NCBI GenBank assembly: GCA_016840025.1
Contig: JAEOTF010000417.1
Location: 1-15,349 of the forward strand
DNA: 15,349 bases
Origin: Candidatus Hodarchaeota archaeon
GTDB lineage: Archaea > Asgardarchaeota > Heimdallarchaeia > Hodarchaeales > YT1-039
Reading direction: 5' to 3'
Below the pieces are notes generated by a model, which worked only from the letters and a program-made list of their open reading frames with translations, made no database searches and was not told the DNA's origin. Positions within the stretch are counted from its first letter, which is position 1, and every line of letters begins with the position of its first letter. A program made the translations under genes and the position numbers. This document shows positions 6,911 through 13,338 of the stretch, piece after piece.

Positions 6911-7258
6911 ACAATTCATTTATTTTTCCAGAAAAGAAATATCCAACACTTATAGAAAGCTAATCACATATTTTAATCCTGTTAATAGGCTCAAAGAGAT
7001 GATAAAACTTTTTTCTATTTGTCCATCCCCGAAATTACTTAAACTCCCAAGAAAAAGACGGAAAGATTGAAGAAAAGCAAAAAACGATCTAAGTTAACAA
7101 TGTTCTAATTTCTAATCTATATCTGACTTTTCAAGGAAGGGAAGAGTTTTTTGATCATGAATTTCTCGGAATTCAGATATTAGTTGGGGAGTAGTGATTT
7201 AGTTAAAAGTTTAAAAATAAACGGGAGAATAATATATTGTAAGCTATTTAATTCATCT
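6911..7258. other. Gene-poor spacer after the ygbA-like gene
   Basis: About 350 bases of AT-rich sequence. I see no credible gene, hairpin or RNA here. A 66-codon frame that starts inside the ygbA-like gene in another phase (6870-7070) has no recognisable motif. Near the end, AATATATTG (about 7230-7239) could be a TATA element about 45-50 bases before the first duplicated start at 7284. Confidence 0.5.
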
Positions 7259-7274
7259 GCTCTCGATGAGGCTC
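7259..7274 (+). repeat. Shortest copy of the CNNM/CorC gene start repeat
   Basis: GCTCTCGATGAGGCTC matches codons 3-8 of the CNNM/CorC gene (GCTCTCGATGAAACTC at 7544) at 14 of 16 bases. It also matches the next copy at 7289 at 14 of 16. The position equivalent to the start codon has decayed to TCA, and the similarity stops as the next copy begins 10 bases later. Confidence 0.55.
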
Positions 7275-7283
7275 GAAAAATAA

Positions 7284-7397
7284 ATGATTACTCTCGATGA
7301 GGTTCTGTGGGGTTTCATTTCTTTTAACTACTGCCAATGTTATACATATAGTAGTCTGTGGGATTCGGAAATTTCTGGAAATGTGAACAATAAATGA
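7284..7397 (+). pseudogene. Duplicated 5' end of the CNNM/CorC gene, copy 1
   Basis: An ATG opens a 37-codon frame beginning MITLDEVLWGFIS, against MTALDETLFGFTA in the real gene at 7538. After about 13 codons resemblance is lost and the frame runs on as an unrelated hydrophilic stretch to TGA at 7395-7397. The stop overlaps the ATG of the next copy (ATGA). AATAAATGATTACTCTCG at 7279-7296 recurs exactly at 7389-7406. It is best read as a decayed fragment of the gene start; an upstream short peptide is the alternative. Confidence 0.6.
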
Positions 7398-7501
7398 TTA
7401 CTCTCGTTAAAGCTTTATTTGGTTCCTTATCGTTGGTTTTTCTTACTCTATCCTATGCATTTTTCTGTATATACCAAGTTTGCTTTGATAACAATACGTA
7501 A
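7394..7501 (+). pseudogene. Duplicated 5' end of the CNNM/CorC gene, copy 2, small hydrophobic frame
   Basis: A 35-codon frame ending at TAA 7499-7501, beginning MITLVKALFGSLS. Without gaps it keeps 12 identities over 31 residues to the first membrane helix of the CNNM/CorC protein, including LFG at 8-10, FL at 16-17 and AFF at 22-24, then diverges before the stop. TTATACATATAG (7340-7351) is a candidate TATA element about 45 bases upstream. It is either a truncated paralogue in decay or a one-helix membrane peptide; no Shine-Dalgarno is visible. Confidence 0.6.
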
Positions 7502-7537
7502 GATTAGATAGTTCTAGGAAATTAGTGTGAAAAAAAA

Positions 7538-8887
7538 ATGACAGCTCTCGATGAAACTCTTTTTGGTTTCACAGCTATGGCTTTCCTCATTTTACTCAAT
7601 GCTTTTTTTGTTGCTGCTGAATTTGCTTTTGTGACAGTACGCAGGATTCGTATTGAACAACTTGCAAAAGGAGGATCTAGATCGGCAAAACGAGTCCTAA
7701 CGATACTTGACCGACTGGATGAATACATAAATAGCGCTCAAGTTGGGATTACATTAGCATCCATCGGTTTGGGTTGGATTGCAGAACCAATCATGGAACG
7801 ATTATTCGAGGAAATATTTCATCTCTTTCTCCCAGAAAGAGTCGTTTTGGGGATATCCATGGCAACCGGTTATTTCCTAATTACTTACCTACATGTCGTA
7901 ATTGGCGAGGTAACTCCAAAATCAGTAGCCCTACAATTTGCTGAAAGAACTGCCCTTTTACTTGCTTTACCAATGATTATTTTCACAAAGCTCATTTCAC
8001 CCCTATTATGGTTCTTTAATGGTACTAACCGATTACTATTGCGTTCTTTTAGAATAGAACCGCGTCTAGCAAGCCATATACCAGCTTTAACCGAAGAAGA
8101 ATTGAAGAGAATGGTTTTAATTAGTGAACAACAGGGAGTTATCGAAACTGGCGAACAAGAAATGATATTAAGAGTTTTTGAGTTGGGAGATCAAACTGCT
8201 CGCGATATTATGCAACCCCGTCCGTTTATAGTTGGGTTAGATATTAAAACAACCTATGATGAGATTGTAAAGACTGCATCAGAAACAGGTTACTCGCGAT
8301 TCCCCGTTTATGAAAATGAACTGGATAACGTCCTTGGGGTTTTTCATGTAAAAGACCTAACTTCCTGTGGAAATGAGCAGGAAACTTTCAAGATAAAAGA
8401 TTATCTCCGCGATATCCTTAATGTACCAGAATCGAAAACGGTATATGGATTACTGCAGCGTATGCAACAGACAAAAATACAACTCGCTGCTGTTTTTGAT
8501 GAATTTGGGGTACTGAGCGGCATACTCTCTCTTGAAGATATTCTTGAGGAACTAGTGGGTCCTATCGAGGATGAATATGATAAAGAGAAAGAAGCACCAG
8601 AAATTAAGATGATAGAAGAAGGAACATACCTCGTTAATGGCGCCATTCACATAGATGATTTAAATAAGGAATTAGGGACAAGTATCGAAACTAATGATGT
8701 AATTTCAGCTGCGGGATTTGTAGTAGAACAATTAGATAGGATTCCAAAGGTTGGAGCGAAGTTTGAATTTGATAGATATCAATTTGAGGTAGTTGAGATC
8801 GCAAGAAATAGAATTAGTACGCTTAAAGTAACAAAACTAGATGAAAAACCTCAGATACTATCAGAACAACAACCGGAAGAACCTTAA
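7538..8887 (+). CDS. CNNM/CorC (HlyC-type) membrane protein with CBS pair
   Basis: A 449-residue protein with the standard order of the CorC/CNNM family, implicated in Mg2+ or other divalent-cation efflux. The CNNM transmembrane domain spans about 1-195, with helices near 8-34, 64-82, 101-121 and 137-160 and the signature IGEVTPKS (122-129). A CBS pair follows, about 215-275 (DIMQPR, GYSRFPVYE) and 282-342 (VFDEFGVLSGILSLEDILEE, 319-338). The C-terminal CorC/HlyC domain covers about 355-436 (GTYLVNGAIHIDDLN, 362-376). It is full length. The start at ATG 7538 aligns with the duplicated starts upstream; the ribosome site is weak (GTGA, 8 bases away). TGTATATACC (7466-7475) could be its TATA box. 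Its TAA overlaps the stop of the convergent EEP gene. Confidence 0.93.
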   Translation: MTALDETLFGFTAMAFLILLNAFFVAAEFAFVTVRRIRIEQLAKGGSRSAKRVLTILDRLDEYINSAQVGITLASIGLGWIAEPIMERLFEEIFHLFLPERVVLGISMATGYFLITYLHVVIGEVTPKSVALQFAERTALLLALPMIIFTKLISPLLWFFNGTNRLLLRSFRIEPRLASHIPALTEEELKRMVLISEQQGVIETGEQEMILRVFELGDQTARDIMQPRPFIVGLDIKTTYDEIVKTASETGYSRFPVYENELDNVLGVFHVKDLTSCGNEQETFKIKDYLRDILNVPESKTVYGLLQRMQQTKIQLAAVFDEFGVLSGILSLEDILEELVGPIEDEYDKEKEAPEIKMIEEGTYLVNGAIHIDDLNKELGTSIETNDVISAAGFVVEQLDRIPKVGAKFEFDRYQFEVVEIARNRISTLKVTKLDEKPQILSEQQPEEP

Positions 8888-9747
8888 GAAATCCAAATTT
8901 CAGCCACAACGGGGAGATGGTCAGATCCAGGAGCCGCTTTATACGACATTACAAAACAGTTGTTGATAGTTATTTCTGGAGAGACAAAAATATAATCAAT
9001 CCGCTCACTGGGGTTTGTCGCATCCCATGTAAACCCATCTTTTGAATTAAGTGGGTGTCCTGCTCCTGTCCAACAATCTTGCAGAGTTTGTGTGATATTA
9101 GTGTATATGGAGTCTTTTCGTGTTTCTCCTGACCCGGGTTCAGGGTCACCTGTTGGGAGTGTATTGAAGTCACCCATAAGAACTACGGGCCAACGAGGAT
9201 CCGCTCCCCAAACTTGAACCATTACTTTTTCAGCCTGTGTAGTACGATCTTCCCAACTTAACCCTAGATGAGTAACAAGAACAATTAATCGAGTTGTATC
9301 ACTTACCTCTAATTCCACTTCTATACAAACCCGTTGATCTTCAACACTAGGCAAGAAAATAATATCTACATCATAGATAGGGAATTTAGAAAGGAGAGAA
9401 ACACCATAGGTATGTTCACTGGTTGCAGGGCCGTAAAAAGAGTACATATTTAGCTTTTCAGCAAGATATTTAACTGCATCAACATTTCCTGAAGTAAATC
9501 TAGCTGTATCTGACTCTTGAAGGCCAACTATGGATGCTTCAGAGTTTTTAATGGTGTCACCGATCATAACTAAATCCAAGATACCATCGGGCGTATATGC
9601 TTGGTGTATATTATAGGTCATTACTTTGATCGGCATTGTTGTCGGTGTTTCGGGAGCAATTTCTGGTTGAGAATACAGTCCTAAGAGCCCTATAGAAAAA
9701 ATAATGAGAGAAATTATTGTGATGACAAAGAACTGATTGTACTTCAT
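8884..9747 (-). CDS. Membrane-tethered endonuclease/exonuclease/phosphatase enzyme, CWH43-like
   Basis: A 287-residue metal-dependent phosphodiesterase of the EEP fold. Residues 6-25 are a signal/anchor helix, placing the enzyme outside. Catalytic motifs are present: MTYNIHQ (43-49, N46), IVGLQESD (73-80, E78), VTHLGLS (158-164, H160), LMGDFNT (190-196, D193, N195), ERIDYIFVS (248-256, D251) and GSDHLP (274-279, D276, H277). The segment FYGPATSEHTYGVSLLSKFPI (104-124) recalls the EEP domain of CWH43/PGAP2IP more than DNase I-type nucleases. The ATG at 9747 follows a perfect AAAGGAGGT 6 bases upstream and overlaps the stop of the membrane-protein gene (ATGA), so the two are coupled. A longer frame to 9906 has no such support. 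The substrate, a lipid head group or glycolipid versus nucleic acid, is inferred only. Confidence 0.85.
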   Translation of the reverse strand: MKYNQFFVITIISLIIFSIGLLGLYSQPEIAPETPTTMPIKVMTYNIHQAYTPDGILDLVMIGDTIKNSEASIVGLQESDTARFTSGNVDAVKYLAEKLNMYSFYGPATSEHTYGVSLLSKFPIYDVDIIFLPSVEDQRVCIEVELEVSDTTRLIVLVTHLGLSWEDRTTQAEKVMVQVWGADPRWPVVLMGDFNTLPTGDPEPGSGETRKDSIYTNITQTLQDCWTGAGHPLNSKDGFTWDATNPSERIDYIFVSPEITINNCFVMSYKAAPGSDHLPVVAEIWIS

Positions 9748-10913
9748 TTTACTACCTCCTTTAGGCGTGAACTCACCAAAATTGAAGAAATACAAGTTAG
9801 AAATGACGCAAGAAAGATAAGAAATCCCTGAGTACCCTTGAAAATCTTTGATATTTGACCATAGGTTACTGAAAATACAAAGAAGATAATAAGAAGCAAC
9901 AGACATGTAAATCCAATTCCGAAAAAGATCGCATTTTGCTCGAGATCAAATTTATTTATCGAAAATCGGAATAAAAGGCTTAAATCCAAGAATAGAGCGA
10001 TTACTGCAAGTCCACTAGTGAAGATAAGAAATATTGAATGAAAGACTACAAAATCTACCGTCCATATGATTAGGAGAGTATTTGCGATCAGGGAAATATG
10101 AAAGTAATTAGGGATGTTTTGTTCTTCTTTTATTGTTAAAAGTAACGTAGGCGCTGTCGAAAATCCAACTAGAGTAAAAATAGCCATTAAAAGATAAGAA
10201 TGTCCAGTCCATCGGCTTAAGACGGTAGGATATGCTAAGAATCCATAAAATAGAAAAATAGAGGCACCTACGCCAACGCCTAAAAATAAAAGCTTTGAAT
10301 TTTGATGAGGGGAGTCTTTTACTAAGTAGTCAGGGAATTGAATCCAATCCTTATGCCATGCTAAAATTAAATGGACAATTATAGTAATTGATACGACCAG
10401 AAGAAGGACATAGCCAATTAATTGGGTTGATAGGTCAAAAGATCGCCCCCATATTCGTGAAACAACATCGATGCTAAATCCTATTGCTACAGCGCTTGTT
10501 ACTTCAAATACGCTATAGTGAAGCTTATCCATATAGACCAGTAAAACTGGTAGGAATACTACGAAGGAAGCCAATGATAAACCTGCCATGAGGATATAAA
10601 GTGCCAAAAAGGTATGAAAAGGAAACATAAGAAGACGAAAAACAATGCAGCTCACACTACTCACAAGATAGAGTAAATGTGTCTTTTTTTTGGAGAATGG
10701 AATTAGAAGGAATGAAAATAATAGTAACACTGAAGCGAAAATCGAGGGATCTATGCTCATCGCGCTTAGATTAATAAAATAAATATATGCAATGAATTCT
10801 CTTAGTGTTTGAATGAAAATAAGTGATAAAAACAGGGGTATAATAAAGAGAACAATTCTCTCAAGAACCTTATCTCCTTCTACGCGAGAACTTTCAACAT
10901 TAACCAGCTTCAT
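9744..10913 (-). CDS. Polytopic membrane protein, partner of the EEP enzyme
   Basis: A 389-residue, almost entirely hydrophobic protein with about 12 predicted helices (near 18-36, 56-74, 80-98, 102-126, 135-152, 162-186, 207-227, 238-260, 271-290, 291-318, 327-349, 361-381). No transporter signature such as the MFS DRxGRR loop is present. The central YPTVLSRWTGHSY (228-240) is the most distinctive polar segment. Position and coupling to an EEP enzyme match the arrangement in CWH43/PGAP2IP, where a multi-helix region precedes an EEP domain in one chain; here they are two overlapping genes. I choose ATG 10913, with AGGA 8 bases upstream; TTG at 10919 would add two residues. Identity as a CWH43-like membrane domain is inference from architecture. 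Confidence 0.75.
   Translation of the reverse strand: MKLVNVESSRVEGDKVLERIVLFIIPLFLSLIFIQTLREFIAYIYFINLSAMSIDPSIFASVLLLFSFLLIPFSKKKTHLLYLVSSVSCIVFRLLMFPFHTFLALYILMAGLSLASFVVFLPVLLVYMDKLHYSVFEVTSAVAIGFSIDVVSRIWGRSFDLSTQLIGYVLLLVVSITIIVHLILAWHKDWIQFPDYLVKDSPHQNSKLLFLGVGVGASIFLFYGFLAYPTVLSRWTGHSYLLMAIFTLVGFSTAPTLLLTIKEEQNIPNYFHISLIANTLLIIWTVDFVVFHSIFLIFTSGLAVIALFLDLSLLFRFSINKFDLEQNAIFFGIGFTCLLLLIIFFVFSVTYGQISKIFKGTQGFLIFLASFLTCISSILVSSRLKEVVK
9754..9762 (-). promoter_or_regulatory. Shine-Dalgarno AAAGGAGGT for the EEP gene
   Basis: A full-strength ribosome site inside the end of the preceding membrane-protein gene, 6 bases before ATG 9747. It decides the internal start and supports translational coupling through the ATGA overlap. 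Confidence 0.8.
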
Positions 10914-10970
10914 CACCAAATTCCTTTTTTTCTATAGTTTTATGTTTCTTTTCATTGTTTTGAGGTTTTT

Positions 10971-11011
10971 TATGATTCCAATGAAGAACCAAATATTCAT
11001 GAAGAATCATA
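10971..11011. repeat. Inverted and direct repeats between divergent genes
   Basis: An 8-bp inverted repeat, TATGATTC / GAATCATA (10971-10978 and 11004-11011), encloses 25 bases, and ATGAAGAA occurs twice (10981-10988 and 10999-11006). It lies in the 146-base region between the EEP operon and the small membrane protein, so it could be an operator, but AT-rich chance is possible. TTCTAAATATAA (11023-11034) further right resembles a TATA box but is too close to the ATG at 11060 to keep the ribosome site in the leader. Confidence 0.35.
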
Positions 11012-11059
11012 GAAATTGGTTATTCTAAATATAACATGAGGTAGAAAGAGGAGAAACAC

Positions 11060-11416
11060 ATGGGCAGAGTTAGACGAAACACCTTGGCGACATTAGGTCG
11101 AATAGTGGCATTTATTGCGGGAATATTTGTTATAGTGGCAGGTATTGCCCTGATATTGGACATGCTGGCTGACATTCCATTACTCGAAGAGTATCCAACC
11201 GCAATGGATGTAGGTGAGGAAGCTAATCGGATAGCTATGGGAATATTAGCTATTGTCGTGGGATTAATTATCATTTATCTAGAGTTAGATAAATTAGAAA
11301 TTGAAGCCCACGTAGTCCGTGGAATAATTTATATTGTTCTTGGGCTAGTTGCCTTCGGTGGTCTTTTAATTATCATCGCTGGTATTCTGTATATACTCGC
11401 CGAAGTAATAAAATGA
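11060..11416 (+). CDS. Small multi-helix membrane protein, unrecognised
   Basis: A 118-residue hydrophobic protein with a basic N-terminus (MGRVRR) and helices near 12-35, 57-74 and 84-114; the last stretch is long enough to be two short helices. A loop of acidic character (37-56) follows the first helix. I recognise no family. The ATG is preceded by AGAGGAGA about 5 bases upstream, which supports translation. It is divergent from the EEP operon and stands alone before a hairpin. The Gly-rich, repeating hydrophobic pattern resembles small archaeal membrane proteins of unknown role. Confidence 0.75.
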   Translation: MGRVRRNTLATLGRIVAFIAGIFVIVAGIALILDMLADIPLLEEYPTAMDVGEEANRIAMGILAIVVGLIIIYLELDKLEIEAHVVRGIIYIVLGLVAFGGLLIIIAGILYILAEVIK

Positions 11417-11440
11417 TAATGAAGCAATTACTCATTACCA
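11414..11440 (+). terminator. Possible hairpin after the small membrane protein
   Basis: TGATAATGA and TCATTACCA can pair over 9 positions with one mismatch (11414-11422 and 11432-11440), overlapping the stop codon, followed by TTTGATTTTT. Weak as a terminator, though the position is right. Confidence 0.35.
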
Positions 11441-11693
11441 TTTGATTTTTGAGGCGATGAAACCAGTGTAGTTTCTGAAAGAACGATGAGCAAACAAGTT
11501 CTTAATCCTTGAAATCCTCTTTTTTTTTTATTACTTCAATTATGTTTAAAGCTATTTTTAACATTGTCTGCTAGTTCTTAAAAGCCTAATTTTTGAGCTT
11601 GAAATCCGCAAAAAATTCAAGTTACCATCATAAACGACCTAAGCTACAGGCGATTTAAAGAGGAATTTCGAAATATTGATTGGTGGAACGATT
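11441..11693. repeat. Leader region with a repeated 10-mer and a hairpin
   Basis: About 250 bases without a gene. CTTGAAATCC occurs at 11508-11517 and again at 11599-11608. The second copy also forms a 6-bp stem with TTCAAG (CTTGAA 11599-11604 / TTCAAG 11617-11622). A nine-T run at 11520-11528 may end upstream transcription. No clear TATA box for the following gene was found. Confidence 0.3.
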
Positions 11694-11900
11694 ATGTCAA
11701 GTGAAAAGGAAGAGTTCGGGCTTGAAACTGTTCGAGTTGTTTTCGCCAAGGGGGAAGAATTAATTGTGGCTGAGGGAACCTTCCATGAAATCCAGCATGA
11801 TAATTATCTCGTTTTAAAGAATGCACGGGTTAATGGGGAATTGTTTCGACTTTTTTTCATCAACCATCAATTTGTAAATTACTTTGCAGCTAAAGAATAG
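11694..11900 (+). CDS. Small soluble protein, unrecognised
   Basis: A 68-residue protein with no signal peptide or membrane helix. Residues 12-60 alternate hydrophobic and polar residues with turns (VRVVFAKGEELIVAEGTF, NYLVLKNARVNGELFRLFFI), the look of a small beta-barrel such as an SH3- or Sm-like fold; this is only a pattern impression. The ATG at 11694 has GGTGG 7 bases upstream. A TTG at 11676 would add six residues but puts that site inside the gene. It ends 12 bases from the stop of the convergent transporter gene. Coding is supported by the ribosome site and normal composition; the function is unknown. Confidence 0.7.
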   Translation: MSSEKEEFGLETVRVVFAKGEELIVAEGTFHEIQHDNYLVLKNARVNGELFRLFFINHQFVNYFAAKE

Positions 11901-11912
11901 CTTGTTTCCTAT

Positions 11913-13190
11913 TTACACTTGTTGAAGTGATTTTGTTTCTTCCCAAGGTTTTATATTTATGACTAGTAGAAGAACCAAAGCAATAAAAGCCATTAATCCG
12001 CCATAAATGAAGGGTAAATCCATATTCTCAGTCATCAAAAGACCAGCAATAATACCTGCTGCTATTCCCGCAAAACCTGTTATAGTTTGAAGTAACCCAA
12101 GACTCGTACCCTTTAATTCTGGAGGTACAACGTCTACTGTGTATGCTTTTTGAATCCCATCAAACGCAGCATTAAAAGCCCCATAAAGGACAAAGGCCAC
12201 TATTAACATCCATAATTCATCGGCTAAAATGAATCCAACACATGTTAAAATGAAGATAATCATGCCGATAGCATACACAGTTTTTCTGCCGATTTTATCA
12301 GACCAAGTCCCAAAAGGAGTAGAAAGAATGGTATAAACTAGACTAAATAGAACAAAAAAAGCGATAGGGATGATAACCTGGAATTGTTCCGATTCACCTG
12401 CAGGTATAACATTCTTTGAAGCTAATACAAAGAGTAAGATAGTGAAATTAGCTAAACTGAAAATAGTGGATACGAACAAGAATCTGTAATAGTCCGAAGG
12501 GAGATCCTTTAGATTCTGTATTAGACTAGTCTTTCGTCTCTCACGGGCTAGTACTTGTTTCGGTTCTTGGATTAGTAGGATTGGAATTATAGCTAGAAGC
12601 GAAACAAATGCAGCCACAATAATTATGAGCTTAAGGGTTTCAAGCTCACTCTCAAAAAATAGGAGAACAAGAAGAATAGCACCAAAAGACCCTAAAACTG
12701 CTCCAGCAGTATCCATTGTCCGATGAAACCCAAAAACTTTCCCTCTTAATTCAGGAAGAGAAGAGTCATCTAATAACGAGTCACGTGGAGCACCTCTAAT
12801 ACCTTTACCTAAACGTTCTGTGGGTTTTAATACAGCAACCTGTTCCCACGAATTAGAAAGACCAATCCCAAATTTGGCAAAGAAAGGTATTCCATAGCCC
12901 ACAAGGATTAGTTCACGACGCCGTCCAACCCTATCAGAAATGTACCCCGATAAGACCTTCATGAAATTTGCCACAGCGTCTCCTAATCCACCAATGAAGC
13001 CTACTGCTGCTTCAGACCCACCAATTGCAATAATGAACAAGGGAAGCACAGGGGTCATCATCTCACCACTCAAATCCGCGAAAAAGCTCACTAATCCTAA
13101 CAATAAGATATTTCTCGTTAACCAAGTTTTAGGCTCGCTTTCAGGAATATTTTCTTCATGTGTCACTGTACTCGCCCTTTTTGAAGCCAA
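11913..13190 (-). CDS. Major facilitator superfamily transporter
   Basis: A 425-residue, 12-helix MFS permease, probably a drug or metabolite exporter. The N-terminal half begins VSFFADLSGEMMTPVLPLF (34-52), followed by the loop 2-3 motif DRVGRRRE (86-93) and ERLGKGIRGAPRDSLL (125-140), a signature of one MFS exporter-like group. The second half repeats the loop motif as DKIGRK (298-303). The substrate cannot be told. The start is uncertain: TTG at 13190 is the first possible codon after an in-frame TGA and has no good ribosome site; GTG at 13166 is an alternative. No ATG is available before residue 44. The gene is divergent from the nucleoside hydrolase and converges with the 68-residue protein gene. 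Confidence 0.88.
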   Translation of the reverse strand: MASKRASTVTHEENIPESEPKTWLTRNILLLGLVSFFADLSGEMMTPVLPLFIIAIGGSEAAVGFIGGLGDAVANFMKVLSGYISDRVGRRRELILVGYGIPFFAKFGIGLSNSWEQVAVLKPTERLGKGIRGAPRDSLLDDSSLPELRGKVFGFHRTMDTAGAVLGSFGAILLVLLFFESELETLKLIIIVAAFVSLLAIIPILLIQEPKQVLARERRKTSLIQNLKDLPSDYYRFLFVSTIFSLANFTILLFVLASKNVIPAGESEQFQVIIPIAFFVLFSLVYTILSTPFGTWSDKIGRKTVYAIGMIIFILTCVGFILADELWMLIVAFVLYGAFNAAFDGIQKAYTVDVVPPELKGTSLGLLQTITGFAGIAAGIIAGLLMTENMDLPFIYGGLMAFIALVLLLVINIKPWEETKSLQQV

Positions 13191-13202
13191 TCAAGCTTTT
13201 AA

Positions 13203-13233
13203 TAGTTCCTTATTAGTTCCTTGATAATATAAA
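13203..13233 (-). promoter_or_regulatory. MFS promoter with a tandem 9-mer
   Basis: On the minus strand TTTATATTA (plus 13225-13233) is a good archaeal TATA box, about 35-43 bases before TTG 13190. Between it and the start, AAGGAACTA occurs twice (plus-strand TAGTTCCTT at 13203-13211 and 13214-13222), spaced 11 bases, one helical turn. That is the position of a repressor site overlapping the transcription start. Confidence 0.45.
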
Positions 13234-13266
13234 GAGTAATACTGAATAGTCACTCTCAATAGCCGC

Positions 13267-13275
13267 TTTAATATA
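13267..13275 (+). promoter_or_regulatory. TATA box of the nucleoside hydrolase gene
   Basis: TTTAATATA lies about 70 bases before GTG 13339, which would give a leader of about 40 bases containing the strong GGGGTGAT ribosome site. Confidence 0.4.
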
Positions 13276-13323
13276 CTAAATCACTCAATAATAGCTGACA
13301 AATATTTTGGTCATATTTTTTCT

Positions 13324-13331
13324 GGGGTGAT
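13324..13331 (+). promoter_or_regulatory. Shine-Dalgarno GGGGTGAT fixing a GTG start
   Basis: GGTGAT is complementary to the archaeal 16S 3' end and lies 7 bases before GTG 13339. The earlier in-frame GTG (13327) is part of the site itself, so the later GTG is the more likely start. Confidence 0.65.
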
Positions 13332-13338
13332 AAAGATA

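Noticed and set aside
6870..7070. 66-codon basic frame after the ygbA-like gene, possibly a frameshifted C-terminus
   Set aside because: It overlaps the ygbA-like gene out of phase, the YgbA family ends where the called gene ends, and the frame has no recognisable motif or ribosome site.
7071..7258. Possible tRNA or small structured RNA in the AT-rich spacer
   Set aside because: No cloverleaf, conserved T-loop (GGTTCRAAT-like) or box C/D pattern could be found by eye.
7259..7540. CRISPR array or phage-type repeat cluster in the 7259-7540 repeats
   Set aside because: Repeat spacing is irregular (about 30, 110 and 144 bases), copies diverge gradually, and all align to the start of the downstream gene.
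8884..9906. Longer EEP protein of 340 residues starting at 9906
   Set aside because: The extra 53 residues overlap the upstream membrane-protein gene by about 160 bases, show no signal peptide, and lie ahead of a perfect Shine-Dalgarno followed by an ATG that begins with a proper signal anchor.
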